In this document: piece after piece, positions 1-8,428 of the stretch
How positions within the stretch are numbered: the first letter of the stretch is position 1
Layout: each line of letters opens with the position of its first letter
Assembly (NCBI RefSeq): GCF_027497235.1
Contig: NZ_CP114902.1
Span: 998,501 to 1,062,500, forward strand
Source: Micromonospora sp. WMMD1128
GTDB taxonomy: Bacteria > Actinomycetota > Actinomycetes > Mycobacteriales > Micromonosporaceae
Reading direction: 5' to 3'
DNA: 64,000 nt
Position numbers and translations under genes: made by a program
Notes under the pieces: generated by a model
Databases searched by the model: none
Told to the model about the DNA's origin: nothing
Seen by the model: the letters and a program-made list of their open reading frames with translations, nothing else

Positions 1-416
1 CCGCGAAGGCGAAGCTGAGCGTACGGCTGGCGCCGGGCGACGACCCGAAGAAGGCGTACGCCGCGCTCACCGCCCACCTGGAGCGGAACGCGCCGTGGGG
101 CGCGCAGGTGACGGTGACGTTCGAGCACGACGGCGCGCCCTGCGTGATCGACGCCGGCGGGCCGATGTTCGACGCGGCGCGGGCGGCGTTCCGGGCCGCG
201 TGGGACGGCACCGACCCGGTCGACATCGGGGTGGGCGGCTCGATCCCGTTCATCGCCACGTTCCAGGAGATGTTCCCGCAGGCGGCGATCCTGGTGACCG
301 GCGTGGAGGACCCGCACGCCCGGGCGCACGGGCCGAACGAGAGCCTGCACCTGGGCGAGTTCGCCCGGGTCTGCCTGGCCGAGGCGTTGCTGCTGGCCAA
401 GGTGGCGGAGGTGTAA
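1..416 (+). CDS. M20-family metallopeptidase, C-terminal part
   Basis: This is the 3' end of a gene that begins before the window; the reading frame is already open at base 3. The visible 138 or so residues resemble the end of M20 dipeptidases/deacetylases: a small dimerisation-domain portion, then GGSIPFIATFQ, then the metal-binding segment DPHARAHGPNESL with the late His, and the helix in which M20 enzymes end. These enzymes hydrolyse dipeptides or acylated amino acids with two zinc ions in the cytoplasm. The TAA stop (414-416) is also the first three bases of a dispersed GC-rich repeat. Substrate cannot be told from this fragment. Confidence 0.85.
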   Translation, partial: AKAKLSVRLAPGDDPKKAYAALTAHLERNAPWGAQVTVTFEHDGAPCVIDAGGPMFDAARAAFRAAWDGTDPVDIGVGGSIPFIATFQEMFPQAAILVTGVEDPHARAHGPNESLHLGEFARVCLAEALLLAKVAEV

Positions 417-466
417 GGCGGGGGCCCCGCTTAACGCATTCTGCATAGGCGGGGGCCCCGCTTAAC
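414..466. repeat. GGGGCCCC dispersed repeat, copy A
   Basis: Two direct copies of a unit close to AGGCGGGGGCCCCGCTTAAC are separated by about 11 bases. The same two-unit element occurs at 9959-10010, 24727-24783, 43516-43570 and 44007-44062. This copy starts exactly at the stop codon of the upstream peptidase gene. The spacer here (gcattctgcat) differs from the usual gcctccggtat. Confidence 0.9.
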
Positions 467-563
467 GTCCGACACCGACACGTGAGGTGTCAGAACCGTA
501 ACTTCGGGATGGATGTCGGAGTTTGCGGTGTGTCGCCTGGCCGGGTGTTATAGCCTTTCGAAC

Positions 564-770
564 ATGCGTACGAACGACGAGATGGCGCGGCTCCAGGCCG
601 CCGTCCGTGCTCTGGGGGACGTCGACGTCTCCGCGTGGCCCGAGGCCACGCTCAAGGAACAGCTCGGTGAGCTCTCGGCCACGCTGGTCACGCTCGACGC
701 GCTGCTCACCCGGGTCGCCGAGGGGGTGCGCGGGCGCGGCCTGCGGGTCGAGGAGCCGGTCTCGGCCTGA
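564..770 (+). CDS. Small hypothetical protein (68 aa), DUF222-like fragment?
   Basis: An open frame from ATG 564 encodes 68 residues, predicted mostly helical: residues 5-20 and 28-55 form amphipathic helices rich in Ala, Leu and Glu. The longer in-frame start at 513 has no good ribosome-binding site, so ATG 564 was chosen. The pattern (helix, short DV-containing loop, second helix ending in an RGRG turn) weakly recalls the first helices of DUF222/13E12 HNH proteins, so this could be a truncated relic or a genuine small protein. A palindromic repeat lies directly after the stop. No function can be assigned. Confidence 0.5.
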   Translation: MRTNDEMARLQAAVRALGDVDVSAWPEATLKEQLGELSATLVTLDALLTRVAEGVRGRGLRVEEPVSA

Positions 771-786
771 CCGGCCGGGACCGCCA

Positions 787-838
787 GAGATCTTGGTACG
801 AAAGTGCCCCAGGAGGGGCCGTTTCGTACCAAGATCTC
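787..838. repeat. 52-bp palindromic element P1
   Basis: Arms GAGATCTTGGTACGAAA and TTTCGTACCAAGATCTC pair perfectly around a GGCCCCT/AGGGGCC-like core. An element of identical length and design lies at 46588-46639. It sits between the small gene at 564 and the DNA ligase, where it could end transcription. Confidence 0.85.
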
Positions 839-917
839 GGCCCGACTCCACGGACCCGCACCCGCGCGGGTTGCCGGAAGCGCCCGGGTTGTCGCAGGTG
901 ACTGGCAGGATGTGGGC

Positions 918-2501
918 GTGCGTTTCGCGGAGTTGGCGGCCACCTCGGCCGCGGTCGGCGCCACCGGCGGCCGGCGGGCCAAGGTGGAGCTGCTGGCCGC
1001 CGCGCTGCGCGGGCTCGACCCGACCGAGATCCCGGCCGGCGCCGGCTACCTCGCCGGTGAGCTGCGGCAGCGGCAGACCGGTGTGGGCTGGGCGGGCCTG
1101 CGTGACCTGCCCCCACCGGCGGCCGTGCCGACCCTGACCGTGGGCGCGGTCGACGCGGCGATCGACGAGATCTCCCGGGTCGCCGGTGCCGGCTCGCAGG
1201 CCCGGCGGCGGGAGCTGGTCGGCCGGCTCTTCGCCGCGGCGACCGCCGACGAGCAGCGGCTGCTGGCCGGGCTGTTCCGCGGCGAGCTGCGCCAGGGCGC
1301 CCAGGCCGGCCTGCTCGCCGAGGCGGTGGCCCGGGCCGCCGACGTGCCGGTCACGGCCGTCCGGCGGGCCCTGCTGCTCGCCGGTGACCTGCGGGCGGTG
1401 GCAAGCGCGGCGCTCACCGGTGGCGCCGCCGCGCTGGCCGGGTTCGGGCTCCAGGTGGGCCGTCCGCTCGCGCCGATGCTGGCGCAGAGCGCGCCCACTG
1501 TCGACGAGGCGCTCACCGCCACCGGCGCGCCGGCCGTGGTCGACGTCAAGCTCGACGGCATCCGCATCCAGGTGCACCGCTCCGGGGCGGACATCGCGGT
1601 CTTCACCCGCAGCCTCGACGAGATCACCGGCCGGCTGCCCGAGGTGGTGGCCGCCGTCCGCGCGCTGCCCGCCCGCGAGCTGGTGCTCGACGGCGAGGCG
1701 ATCGGGCTGGACGCCGCCGGCCGGCCGCTGCCGTTCCAGCAGACGTCGAGCCACGCGGCGCGGCGCACCACGCCCAGCACCACCGGCGGCAGCCCGGTCG
1801 CGCCCGCCGTGCTCGCCGCCGCCGAGCGGGCCGGCGAGCCGGTGCTCACGCCGTACTTCTTCGACCTGCTGCACCTCGACGGCGCCGACCTGATCGACCT
1901 GCCCGGGCGGGAGCGGTGGTCGACGCTTGCCCGCGCGGTCGACCCGGCGTTGCTCGTCGGCCGGGTGGAGGTGGCCGACGCGGCGCAGGCCGGCGCGGCG
2001 TTCGCCGCCGCGGTCGACGCCGGCCAGGAGGGCGTGGTGGTCAAGGACCCGGCCGCGCCCTACGACGCGGGGCGGCGCGGCGCGGCCTGGGTCAAGGTGA
2101 AGCCCCGGCACACGCTCGACCTGGTGGTGCTCGCCGTCGAGTGGGGCAGCGGCCGGCGTCAGGGTTGGCTGTCCAACCTGCACCTGGGCGCCCGCGACCC
2201 CGGCACCGGCGAGTTCGTCATGCTCGGCAAGACGTTCAAGGGGCTGACCGACGAGCTGTTGCGCTGGCAGACCGAGCGGTTCCTGTCGCTGGCCGTGGAG
2301 AAGGGCGACTGGGTGGTGCGGGTGCGGCCGGAGCAGGTGGTCGAGATCGCCTTCGACGGGGTGCAGACGAGCAGCCGCTACCCGGGCGGGATGGCGTTGC
2401 GCTTCGCCCGGGTGGTGCGCTATCGGGACGACAAGACCGCCGCCGAGGCGGACACCATCGACGCGGTCCGGGCGATCCACGCCGGCCGGGTCACCGGCTG
2501 A
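918..2501 (+). CDS. ligB: ATP-dependent DNA ligase
   Basis: The product (527 residues from GTG 918, with GGCAGGA seven bases upstream) is an ATP-dependent DNA ligase of the archaeal type that actinobacteria carry besides NAD-dependent LigA. It has an N-terminal helical DNA-binding domain (about 1-190), an adenylation domain with motif I KLDGIR (Lys211 takes the AMP), motif EGVVVKDP further on, and a C-terminal OB-fold region with WVKVKPRH (motif V). It seals nicks, probably in repair. The 3' end overlaps the convergent SURF1 gene by 11 bases. The upstream in-frame extension to 804 would run through palindrome P1 and is unlikely. Confidence 0.9.
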   Translation: MRFAELAATSAAVGATGGRRAKVELLAAALRGLDPTEIPAGAGYLAGELRQRQTGVGWAGLRDLPPPAAVPTLTVGAVDAAIDEISRVAGAGSQARRRELVGRLFAAATADEQRLLAGLFRGELRQGAQAGLLAEAVARAADVPVTAVRRALLLAGDLRAVASAALTGGAAALAGFGLQVGRPLAPMLAQSAPTVDEALTATGAPAVVDVKLDGIRIQVHRSGADIAVFTRSLDEITGRLPEVVAAVRALPARELVLDGEAIGLDAAGRPLPFQQTSSHAARRTTPSTTGGSPVAPAVLAAAERAGEPVLTPYFFDLLHLDGADLIDLPGRERWSTLARAVDPALLVGRVEVADAAQAGAAFAAAVDAGQEGVVVKDPAAPYDAGRRGAAWVKVKPRHTLDLVVLAVEWGSGRRQGWLSNLHLGARDPGTGEFVMLGKTFKGLTDELLRWQTERFLSLAVEKGDWVVRVRPEQVVEIAFDGVQTSSRYPGGMALRFARVVRYRDDKTAAEADTIDAVRAIHAGRVTG

Positions 2502-3399
2502 GCCGCTCCGCCGGCTCGGCGGCCTGGTCCGCAGGCGAAGCGGCGCGGTCCACCGGCGAAGCGGCGCGGTCCACCGGCGAAGCCCCCCGGTCCACCGGAT
2601 CGGCGGCGCGGTCCACGGGCACGCGCGGGCCGTCCAGGCCGGCGCGGCGGCGGGCCTCCCGGCGCGCCACCCAGCCGTAGCCGACCAGGCTCATCACCGC
2701 GAAGATCCACCACTGCCACACGTAGCCGAAGTTCTGCCAGTTGTTGGTGTGCCCGATCGGCACCGCCTGGAAGGCCGGGTCGGCGGCCGGGGTCTGCCCG
2801 TCCAGCAGCACGTATCCGCCGGTCACCGGGTAGGGCAACTGCTTCGCCAGGCGGGCGATGTCGATCCGCCGGGCCTCCAGCTTGCCGTCCCGCCGGGCGA
2901 CGCCACCGCCGCCGCTCTCGCTGCCCACCACCCGGCCGGTGACGGTCACCTCGCCGGTGGGCGCCGCCGGCACCGCGGGCTGGACGGTCGCGGCGCCGCC
3001 CGGGACCGGTGGGATCCAGCCGCGGTCCACGAGCACCGCGCTGCCGTCGGCCAGGACCAGCGGGGTCAGCACCTCGAAGCCGACGGTGCTGTCGACGGTC
3101 CGGCCGCGGACCAGGACGACGTTGGCGCTGTCGTAGCGGCCGGTGGCGGTGACCCGGCTCCAGGTGAGCCGCTCGGCCGGGGCGGGGCCCACGTTGCCGG
3201 GGCCGCCGGCCGGCGCGGGCAGCGCGTCACGCAGCGGCGCGGGGGTCATGGTGGCGCCGGCGTCGATCCGGTCGTTGATCGCCGTCCGGCCGTGGTAGCG
3301 GTCCAGTTGCCAGTTGCCGAGGAACACCATCACCGCGGCGGCCACCAGCGTCAGCGCCAGGTAGCCGAGCCAGCGCGGGGTCAGCAGGAACCGGTACAC
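2491..3399 (-). CDS. SURF1 family cytochrome oxidase assembly protein
   Basis: SURF1 proteins help build cytochrome c oxidase, probably in haem a insertion. The sequence has the family layout: an N-terminal membrane helix followed by the conserved GNWQLDR, a long extracytoplasmic domain with VLVDRGWIPP, and a second membrane helix beginning NFGYVWQWW. The start at GTG 3399 gives the usual VYRFLLTPRWLG beginning; a longer start at 3432 is possible. After the second helix comes a cytoplasmic tail with about four 7-residue repeats (SPVDRAA-like) encoded by 21-bp tandem repeats, which is unusual for the family. It is divergent from cobB. Confidence 0.88.
   Translation of the reverse strand: MYRFLLTPRWLGYLALTLVAAAVMVFLGNWQLDRYHGRTAINDRIDAGATMTPAPLRDALPAPAGGPGNVGPAPAERLTWSRVTATGRYDSANVVLVRGRTVDSTVGFEVLTPLVLADGSAVLVDRGWIPPVPGGAATVQPAVPAAPTGEVTVTGRVVGSESGGGGVARRDGKLEARRIDIARLAKQLPYPVTGGYVLLDGQTPAADPAFQAVPIGHTNNWQNFGYVWQWWIFAVMSLVGYGWVARREARRRAGLDGPRVPVDRAADPVDRGASPVDRAASPVDRAASPADQAAEPAERLSR
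2534..2617. repeat. 21-bp tandem repeat inside SURF1 3' end
   Basis: Four adjacent 21-bp units near ggcgaagcggcgcggtccac (2534, 2555, 2576, 2597). The first two are identical. They encode the repeated 7-residue tail motif of SURF1. Confidence 0.85.
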
Positions 3400-3533
3400 G
3401 ATTGCCAAGGCTACCCGTATGAGCGGGCACACTTCCGCGGCCGGGCGGGAAAGCGACGGCGGGCGGACCGCGTAGACCGCACCGGGCGGGTAGGGTCACG
3501 CGGGCGGAAATCCCCGGGACCCAGGAGTCGATG

Positions 3534-4904
3534 ATGACCGACGTGCCGCGCGTCGTGCTGAGCGCGCCCTCCTCGGGGCACGGCACCGGCGCACTCTCCC
3601 TCGGCCTGCTCGCGGCCCTCGGTGACCGAGGGCTGGCGGTGGCCGGGTTCAAGGTCGGGCCGGACCAGGTGGACGCGGCGTACCTCGGGCTGGCCGCCGG
3701 CCGTCCCGGCCGCACGCTCGACCCCCGGCTGGTCGGCCCGGAGCGGATCGCCCCGCTCTTCGCGCACGGCGCGGCCGGGGCCGGGTTCGCGCTGGTCCAG
3801 GGCACCATGGGGCTCTACGACTCGGTGGCCGGTCGGCCGGAGAGCGAGTCCACCGCCGCCGTCGCCACCGCGCTGCGCAGCCCGGTGGTGCTGGTGGTGG
3901 ACGTGGCCGCGATGGGCCAGTCGGTGGCCGCGCTCGTGCACGGCTTCCGGGCGTACGACGAGCAGCTCTGGCTGGGCGGCGTGATCCTCAACCGGGTGGC
4001 TTCACCGCGACACGAGACGTTGCTGCGCGAGGCGCTCGACGACGTCGGGGTGCCGGTCTACGGCGCGCTGCGCCGGCACGAGCTGCCCCCGGTGCTGCCG
4101 GCCCGCCGGCACGGCACGGCGCCTGTGGTGCGCGGTGACGCCGAGGCCGAGCGCGGGGTGCGCCGCCTCGGTGAGGCGGTGGCCGCCACGGTCGACCTGG
4201 ACCGGCTGCTGACGCTTGCCCGCTCGGCGCCCGCGTTGACCGTCGAGCCCTGGTCGCCGGAGCCGGCGGAGGGGCCGGCCACGTCCGCCGAGCGGCCGGT
4301 GGTCGCGCTCGCCGGCGGCCCGGCCGGCAGCTACAGCCACCCCGAGACCGCCGAGCTGCTGCGCGCCGCCGGGGTCGAGGTGGTCACGCTCGACCCGCTG
4401 CGCGACGAGGCGCTGCCCGCCGGGACCCGCGCGCTCGTCGTCGGTGGCGGGCTTCCGGAGGCGTACGCGGAGCAGCTCTCCACCAACCGCCGGCTCTGCA
4501 TCGCGGTGGCCGAGCTGGCCCGCTCGGGCCGCCCGGTGGTCGCCGAGGGCGCGGGCCTGCTCTGGTTGGCCCGGGAGTTGGACGGCCAGCCGATGTGCGG
4601 GGTGCTCGACGCGGTCGGCACGGTCCGGGACGGCCTGGTGGTCGGCTACCGGGAGGCGACCGCGGTCACCGGCAGCGTGGTGGCGCCGGCGGGCGTCACG
4701 GTGACCGGGCACAAGCAGCACGCCGCCGTGCTCACCCCGCGGGCCGGTGACCGGCCGGCGTGGCAGTGGGGCGGCGGCACCCCGGAGGGCTTCGTGCGCC
4801 AGGCCGTGCACGCTTCCCAGCTCGTGCCGCACTGGGCCGCGCTCCCCGGCATCGCCCACCGCCTGGCAACCGCCGCCGCAGCCCCCACCCCCACCCCAGC
4901 CTGA
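3534..4904 (+). CDS. cobB: CobB/CbiA-like cobyrinate a,c-diamide synthase homolog lacking key residues
   Basis: By overall sequence this is a CobB/CbiA protein (456 residues): an N-terminal ATP-dependent synthetase domain with KVGPDQVD and MGLYDS motifs, then a class I glutamine amidotransferase-like domain (from about residue 255) with GGGLPEAY. CobB amidates the a and c side chains of (hydrogeno)byrinic acid in corrin synthesis. Two hallmarks are missing. The P-loop, normally GSGKTT, reads GHGTGA (residues 15-20) with no lysine. The amidotransferase nucleophile, normally ECAGL or ECGGL, reads EGAGL with Gly339 in place of Cys. The frame is intact, so this looks like a conserved pseudoenzyme. 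ATG 3534 is better spaced from AGGAG than ATG 3531. Confidence 0.8.
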   Translation: MTDVPRVVLSAPSSGHGTGALSLGLLAALGDRGLAVAGFKVGPDQVDAAYLGLAAGRPGRTLDPRLVGPERIAPLFAHGAAGAGFALVQGTMGLYDSVAGRPESESTAAVATALRSPVVLVVDVAAMGQSVAALVHGFRAYDEQLWLGGVILNRVASPRHETLLREALDDVGVPVYGALRRHELPPVLPARRHGTAPVVRGDAEAERGVRRLGEAVAATVDLDRLLTLARSAPALTVEPWSPEPAEGPATSAERPVVALAGGPAGSYSHPETAELLRAAGVEVVTLDPLRDEALPAGTRALVVGGGLPEAYAEQLSTNRRLCIAVAELARSGRPVVAEGAGLLWLARELDGQPMCGVLDAVGTVRDGLVVGYREATAVTGSVVAPAGVTVTGHKQHAAVLTPRAGDRPAWQWGGGTPEGFVRQAVHASQLVPHWAALPGIAHRLATAAAAPTPTPA

Positions 4905-4938
4905 CCCCGCCCGGCCGCCCGCCCGGGGCGGCGACGTC

Positions 4939-4992
4939 GATCAAGGAGTTCGCGTCGGGGATCAGGTGGTCCCGGACGCAAACTCCTTGATC
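4939..4992. repeat. Palindromic element P2 / hairpin between convergent genes
   Basis: Arms GATCAAGGAGTT-GCGTC and GACGC-AACTCCTTGATC (one mismatch each side of the junction) enclose about 18 bases. It lies between the convergent cobB-like and penicillin-binding protein genes and could terminate both. Its sequence differs from P1 and P3. Confidence 0.75.
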
Positions 4993-5028
4993 AACTGACC
5001 CGGGCGCACCCCCGGGCAGACCGAGAGG

Positions 5029-7161
5029 TCAGCCGACGATCTGGTCGGAGGGCGGGGTGAACTGGCGGGTGGGCTGGCCCTTCAGGGCGTCGCGCAGCGT
5101 CTGCGCCACCGCGTTCACCGGGACCTGGGACTGGCCGTCGCCCACCGCGTTGAACGGATTGTCCGGATCGGCGATGAAGCTCGCCGCCGCCAGCTCCGGC
5201 GTGTAGCCGACGAACCACGCCGACCGGGTGCTGTCCGTGGTGCCGGTCTTGCCGGCGACCGGCCGGCCGACCGTCTTCCGGACGCTGTCCGCCGTCGACC
5301 AGCCGCCGCAGCTCCCCTTGGCCGGGGTGTCGCCGGTCGGGCAGCGCGCCGCGTCGGTGGCCGCCCGGGCGGCGTCGGCGCTCACGACCTGACGGCACCG
5401 GGGCTTGGCCACCTCCCGCTGCACCCCACCCGGGGTGGACCAGGTGGCCGGCGTGCCGTCCCGGTTCATGATCGCGTTGACCGGGATCGCCTCGCAGTAG
5501 CGCCCGTCGGCCGCCACGGCCGCGTACGCGTTCGCCATCTCCAGCGGGGTGGCGTCGGAGACGCCGAGCGTGAACGCGCCCCACTTCTTCGCCTTGCCCG
5601 GTGACGCCTGCTCCTTGTCCACGTCGGTGCGCCAGCGCAGCCCCAACTGCTCGGCCAGGCGCACCCCGGCGTCCGCGCCCACCTTCTCCTCCAGTTGGAC
5701 GAAGTAGGTGTTCACCGACTTGCCGAACCCGGACCACATGGTCTGCCGGCCGGTCATCGCGGCGCTGGCGTTCGACGGCGCCCACCCGTCGTAGACCGCG
5801 GACTGGTACTTGTACGGCGAGTCGTACGCGGTGGACAGCGGCATCCCGGCGTTGAGCGCGGCGAGCATCGGGAACATCTTGAACGTCGAGCCGGCCTGGT
5901 AGCCGGGGAGCGTCCCACCGCCGAGCAGCGGCGCCACCGTGTTCGGGTAGTTCGCCTTGACCTTCGGGCCGGCCTCCGGATTCGAGCTGTTCGGGTTCTC
6001 GGCCAGGTCCAGCGAGTAGTTCCGGTTCACCGCCATCGCCTTGATCCGCCCGGTGCCGGGTTCGGCGACCACGATCCCGTTGGCGAACGGGCTGCCGGTG
6101 TTGTCCTTTGCGCCCACATTCTTCTCGGCCGCCGCCTGGGCCTTCGGGTCGAGCGCGAGCACGATCCGGTAGCCGCCGCGACGCAGCTTGTCCATCCGTT
6201 CCAGGCGGTTCTCGCCGAACGCGGGCTGCGCGCTCCACCAGTTCTTCAGATAGTCGCAGTAGAAGCCCCAACTCCGGTGCGCGCCGTCGATCGCGGCGCA
6301 GTCGTTCGGCGGGTCGGTCAGCTTCAGCGTGATCGGCTGGGCCTTGGCCGACGCGGCGGCGTCCGGCGACAGGTATCCGAGGCGGGACATGTTGTCCAGC
6401 ACGTAGTTGCGCCGGGCGGTGGCGTCCTTCTGGTCGGAGGTGATCGGGTCGTACTCCGACGGGGACTTGACCAGCCCGGCCAGCGTGGCGGCCTCGACCG
6501 GGCTGAGCGTGGCGGGTGTCTTCGAGAAGAAGATCTGCGAGGCGGCGTAGATCCCGTACGCGCGGTGGCCGAAGTAGGCCGAGTTGAGGTAGCGCTCCAG
6601 GATCTGGTCCTTGGTCAGGTGCTTCTCGATGTCGAGCGCCATGCGCATCTCCTTGACCTTGCGCAGGCTGGTCTGCTGGGTGGCCTCCTGGACCTCCTTC
6701 GGGGTGCTGGCGCTGTCCCGCAGGGCCATCCGGACGTACTGCATGGTGAGGGTGGAGGCGCCCTGGGAGACACCGCCGGAGCGGGCGTTGGAGACGAAGG
6801 CGCGCGCCACGCCCTTCGGGTCGACGCCGTGGTGCTGGTAGAAGCGGTTGTCCTCGGCGGCGACGATCGCCTGCTGGATGTTCGGCGACATGTTCTCGAT
6901 CTTGGTGTACTGCCGGTACTCCTCGTAGAACATGGTCAGCACGGTCCGGCCGTCGGGCGCGTAGACGTACGAGGTCTCGGCCGGCAGGGCGGTCTTGAGG
7001 ATGCTCGTCTTCTGCTGCACGGCGTGCGCGGTGGCCTTCGCGCCGATGCCGGTAGCGGCGGCCAGCGGGTACATCGCGGCGGCGACGACGATGCCGGCGA
7101 TCAGCCCGGCGCGTAGGAGGGGCACGGCACGACCAGCAGAGGCAAGGGGTCGGTTGCTCAC
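5029..7161 (-). CDS. Class A penicillin-binding protein (glycosyltransferase/transpeptidase)
   Basis: This bifunctional peptidoglycan synthase polymerises lipid II and crosslinks stem peptides outside the membrane. One N-terminal membrane helix (about 15-40) anchors it. The GT51 domain follows with EDNRFYQHHG (Glu103 the likely catalytic acid/base) and GASTLTMQ. The transpeptidase domain carries the three expected motifs: SxxK as GSTFK (Ser425), SVN (Ser482) and KTGT (Lys638). The 710-residue length is normal; there is no PASTA tail. The GTG start lies 16 bases from a perfect 9-bp-arm palindrome (7177-7195), a candidate operator. It is flanked by corrinoid genes without obvious functional link. 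Confidence 0.93.
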   Translation of the reverse strand: MSNRPLASAGRAVPLLRAGLIAGIVVAAAMYPLAAATGIGAKATAHAVQQKTSILKTALPAETSYVYAPDGRTVLTMFYEEYRQYTKIENMSPNIQQAIVAAEDNRFYQHHGVDPKGVARAFVSNARSGGVSQGASTLTMQYVRMALRDSASTPKEVQEATQQTSLRKVKEMRMALDIEKHLTKDQILERYLNSAYFGHRAYGIYAASQIFFSKTPATLSPVEAATLAGLVKSPSEYDPITSDQKDATARRNYVLDNMSRLGYLSPDAAASAKAQPITLKLTDPPNDCAAIDGAHRSWGFYCDYLKNWWSAQPAFGENRLERMDKLRRGGYRIVLALDPKAQAAAEKNVGAKDNTGSPFANGIVVAEPGTGRIKAMAVNRNYSLDLAENPNSSNPEAGPKVKANYPNTVAPLLGGGTLPGYQAGSTFKMFPMLAALNAGMPLSTAYDSPYKYQSAVYDGWAPSNASAAMTGRQTMWSGFGKSVNTYFVQLEEKVGADAGVRLAEQLGLRWRTDVDKEQASPGKAKKWGAFTLGVSDATPLEMANAYAAVAADGRYCEAIPVNAIMNRDGTPATWSTPGGVQREVAKPRCRQVVSADAARAATDAARCPTGDTPAKGSCGGWSTADSVRKTVGRPVAGKTGTTDSTRSAWFVGYTPELAAASFIADPDNPFNAVGDGQSQVPVNAVAQTLRDALKGQPTRQFTPPSDQIVG

Positions 7162-7176
7162 TGGGTCAAGCTATGA

Positions 7177-7195
7177 CATTTCCGATTCGGAAATG
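7177..7195. promoter_or_regulatory. Perfect palindrome upstream of the PBP gene
   Basis: CATTTCCGATTCGGAAATG has 9-bp arms around a single central base. It lies 16 bases before the PBP start codon and about 90 bases before cobC, which is divergent, so a bound protein could control both. It is AT-richer than its surroundings. No regulator is identified. Confidence 0.55.
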
Positions 7196-7282
7196 AGAAG
7201 AATTCATAAACGGGTGGGCCGTGACGCGACGCACGCCCGGATGCGCTGTCCCGGGCGGCGGCTTCCCGGCAGGATCGCGGTC

Positions 7283-8428
7283 ATGCCCGCAACACCGACC
7301 GGGACCGTCGCCGCGACGGTGACGCCCGCCGCGCCCGCCGAGCCCATCGCGCCTGCCGGGCACACAGCGCCCGCCGCGCCCGCCGAGCCCGACCTGGGCC
7401 ACCACGGGGACGCCGAGGTCACGCCCGGCCTGGTGGACCTGGCCGTCAACGTGCGCCGCGCGCCGATGCCCGACTGGCTGGCCGACCCGCTCACCGCCGC
7501 GCTCGGCGAACTGGCCGCGTACCCGGACCCGGCGCCCGCCCGCGCCGCCGTCGGTCACCGACACGGGCGACCCCCGGAGGAGGTACTCCTCACCGCCGGC
7601 GCGGCCGAGGGTTTCGTGCTGATCGCCCGCGCGCTGCGCGACGCCCGCCACCCGATCGTGGTGCACCCGCAGTTCACCGAGCCGGAGGCCGCCCTACGCG
7701 CCGCCGGCCACCGGGTGGACCGGGTGCTGCTCGACCCGGCCGACGGGTTCCGCCTCGACCCGGCCCGGATCCCCGCCGACGCCGACCTGGTCATGGTCGG
7801 CAACCCCACCAACCCGACGTCGGTGCTGCATCCGGCGGACACGATCGCCGCGCTGGCCCGCCCCGGCCGGGTGCTCGTGGTGGACGAGGCGTTCGCCGAC
7901 ACCACGATCGCTCCCGGCGCCGACGGCGAGCCCGAGTCGCTCGCCGCCCGCCGCGACCTGCCCGGCCTCGTGGTGGTCCGCAGCCTCACCAAGACCTGGG
8001 GGCTGGCCGGGCTGCGGATCGGCTACCTGCTCGGCGACGCCGGGCTGCTGGCCCGGTTCGCCGCCGCCCAGCCGCTCTGGGCCGTCTCCACCCCGGCGCT
8101 CGCCGCCGCCACCGCATGCGCCGCGCCGGTCGCCGTCGCGGCCGAACGCGCGATCGCCGCCGCACTCGCCGCCGACCGCGACCACCTGGTCACCGGCGTG
8201 TCCGGCCTGCCCGGGGTACGCGTGGCGGGGCAGCCGGCAAGCGCCTTCGTCCTGATCCACACCCCCGGCGCCGCGGCGGTGCGGGACCGCCTGCGCGAGC
8301 AGGGCTGGGCGGTACGCCGGGGCGACACGTTCCCCGGCCTCGGGCCGGACTGGCTCCGGATCGCGGTGCGCGACCCGGCCACCACCGACGCGTTCATCGA
8401 CACGCTGGCACGGATCCTGGAGGCATGA
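7283..8428 (+). CDS. cobC: CobC-like PLP aminotransferase/decarboxylase (corrinoid biosynthesis)
   Basis: This fold-type I PLP enzyme (381 residues from ATG 7283, preceded by GGCAGGA) belongs to the Rv2231c/CobC group, related to threonine-phosphate decarboxylase and histidinol-phosphate aminotransferase. The group is linked to making the (R)-1-amino-2-propanol arm of cobalamin. Lys237 in SLTKTWGLAGLRIGY is the PLP-binding lysine; GNPTNPTS and VVDEAFAD are the other cofactor motifs. The first 40 or so residues are a low-complexity Ala/Pro leader. Its stop overlaps the cobT start (ATGATG), so the genes are translationally coupled. Exact substrate is inferred from context. Confidence 0.85.
   Translation: MPATPTGTVAATVTPAAPAEPIAPAGHTAPAAPAEPDLGHHGDAEVTPGLVDLAVNVRRAPMPDWLADPLTAALGELAAYPDPAPARAAVGHRHGRPPEEVLLTAGAAEGFVLIARALRDARHPIVVHPQFTEPEAALRAAGHRVDRVLLDPADGFRLDPARIPADADLVMVGNPTNPTSVLHPADTIAALARPGRVLVVDEAFADTTIAPGADGEPESLAARRDLPGLVVVRSLTKTWGLAGLRIGYLLGDAGLLARFAAAQPLWAVSTPALAAATACAAPVAVAAERAIAAALAADRDHLVTGVSGLPGVRVAGQPASAFVLIHTPGAAAVRDRLREQGWAVRRGDTFPGLGPDWLRIAVRDPATTDAFIDTLARILEA

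Noticed and set aside
462..2480. 672-residue antisense open frame over the DNA ligase
   Set aside because: Arg/Gly/Pro-rich shadow of the ligase frame; no start signal and no domain.
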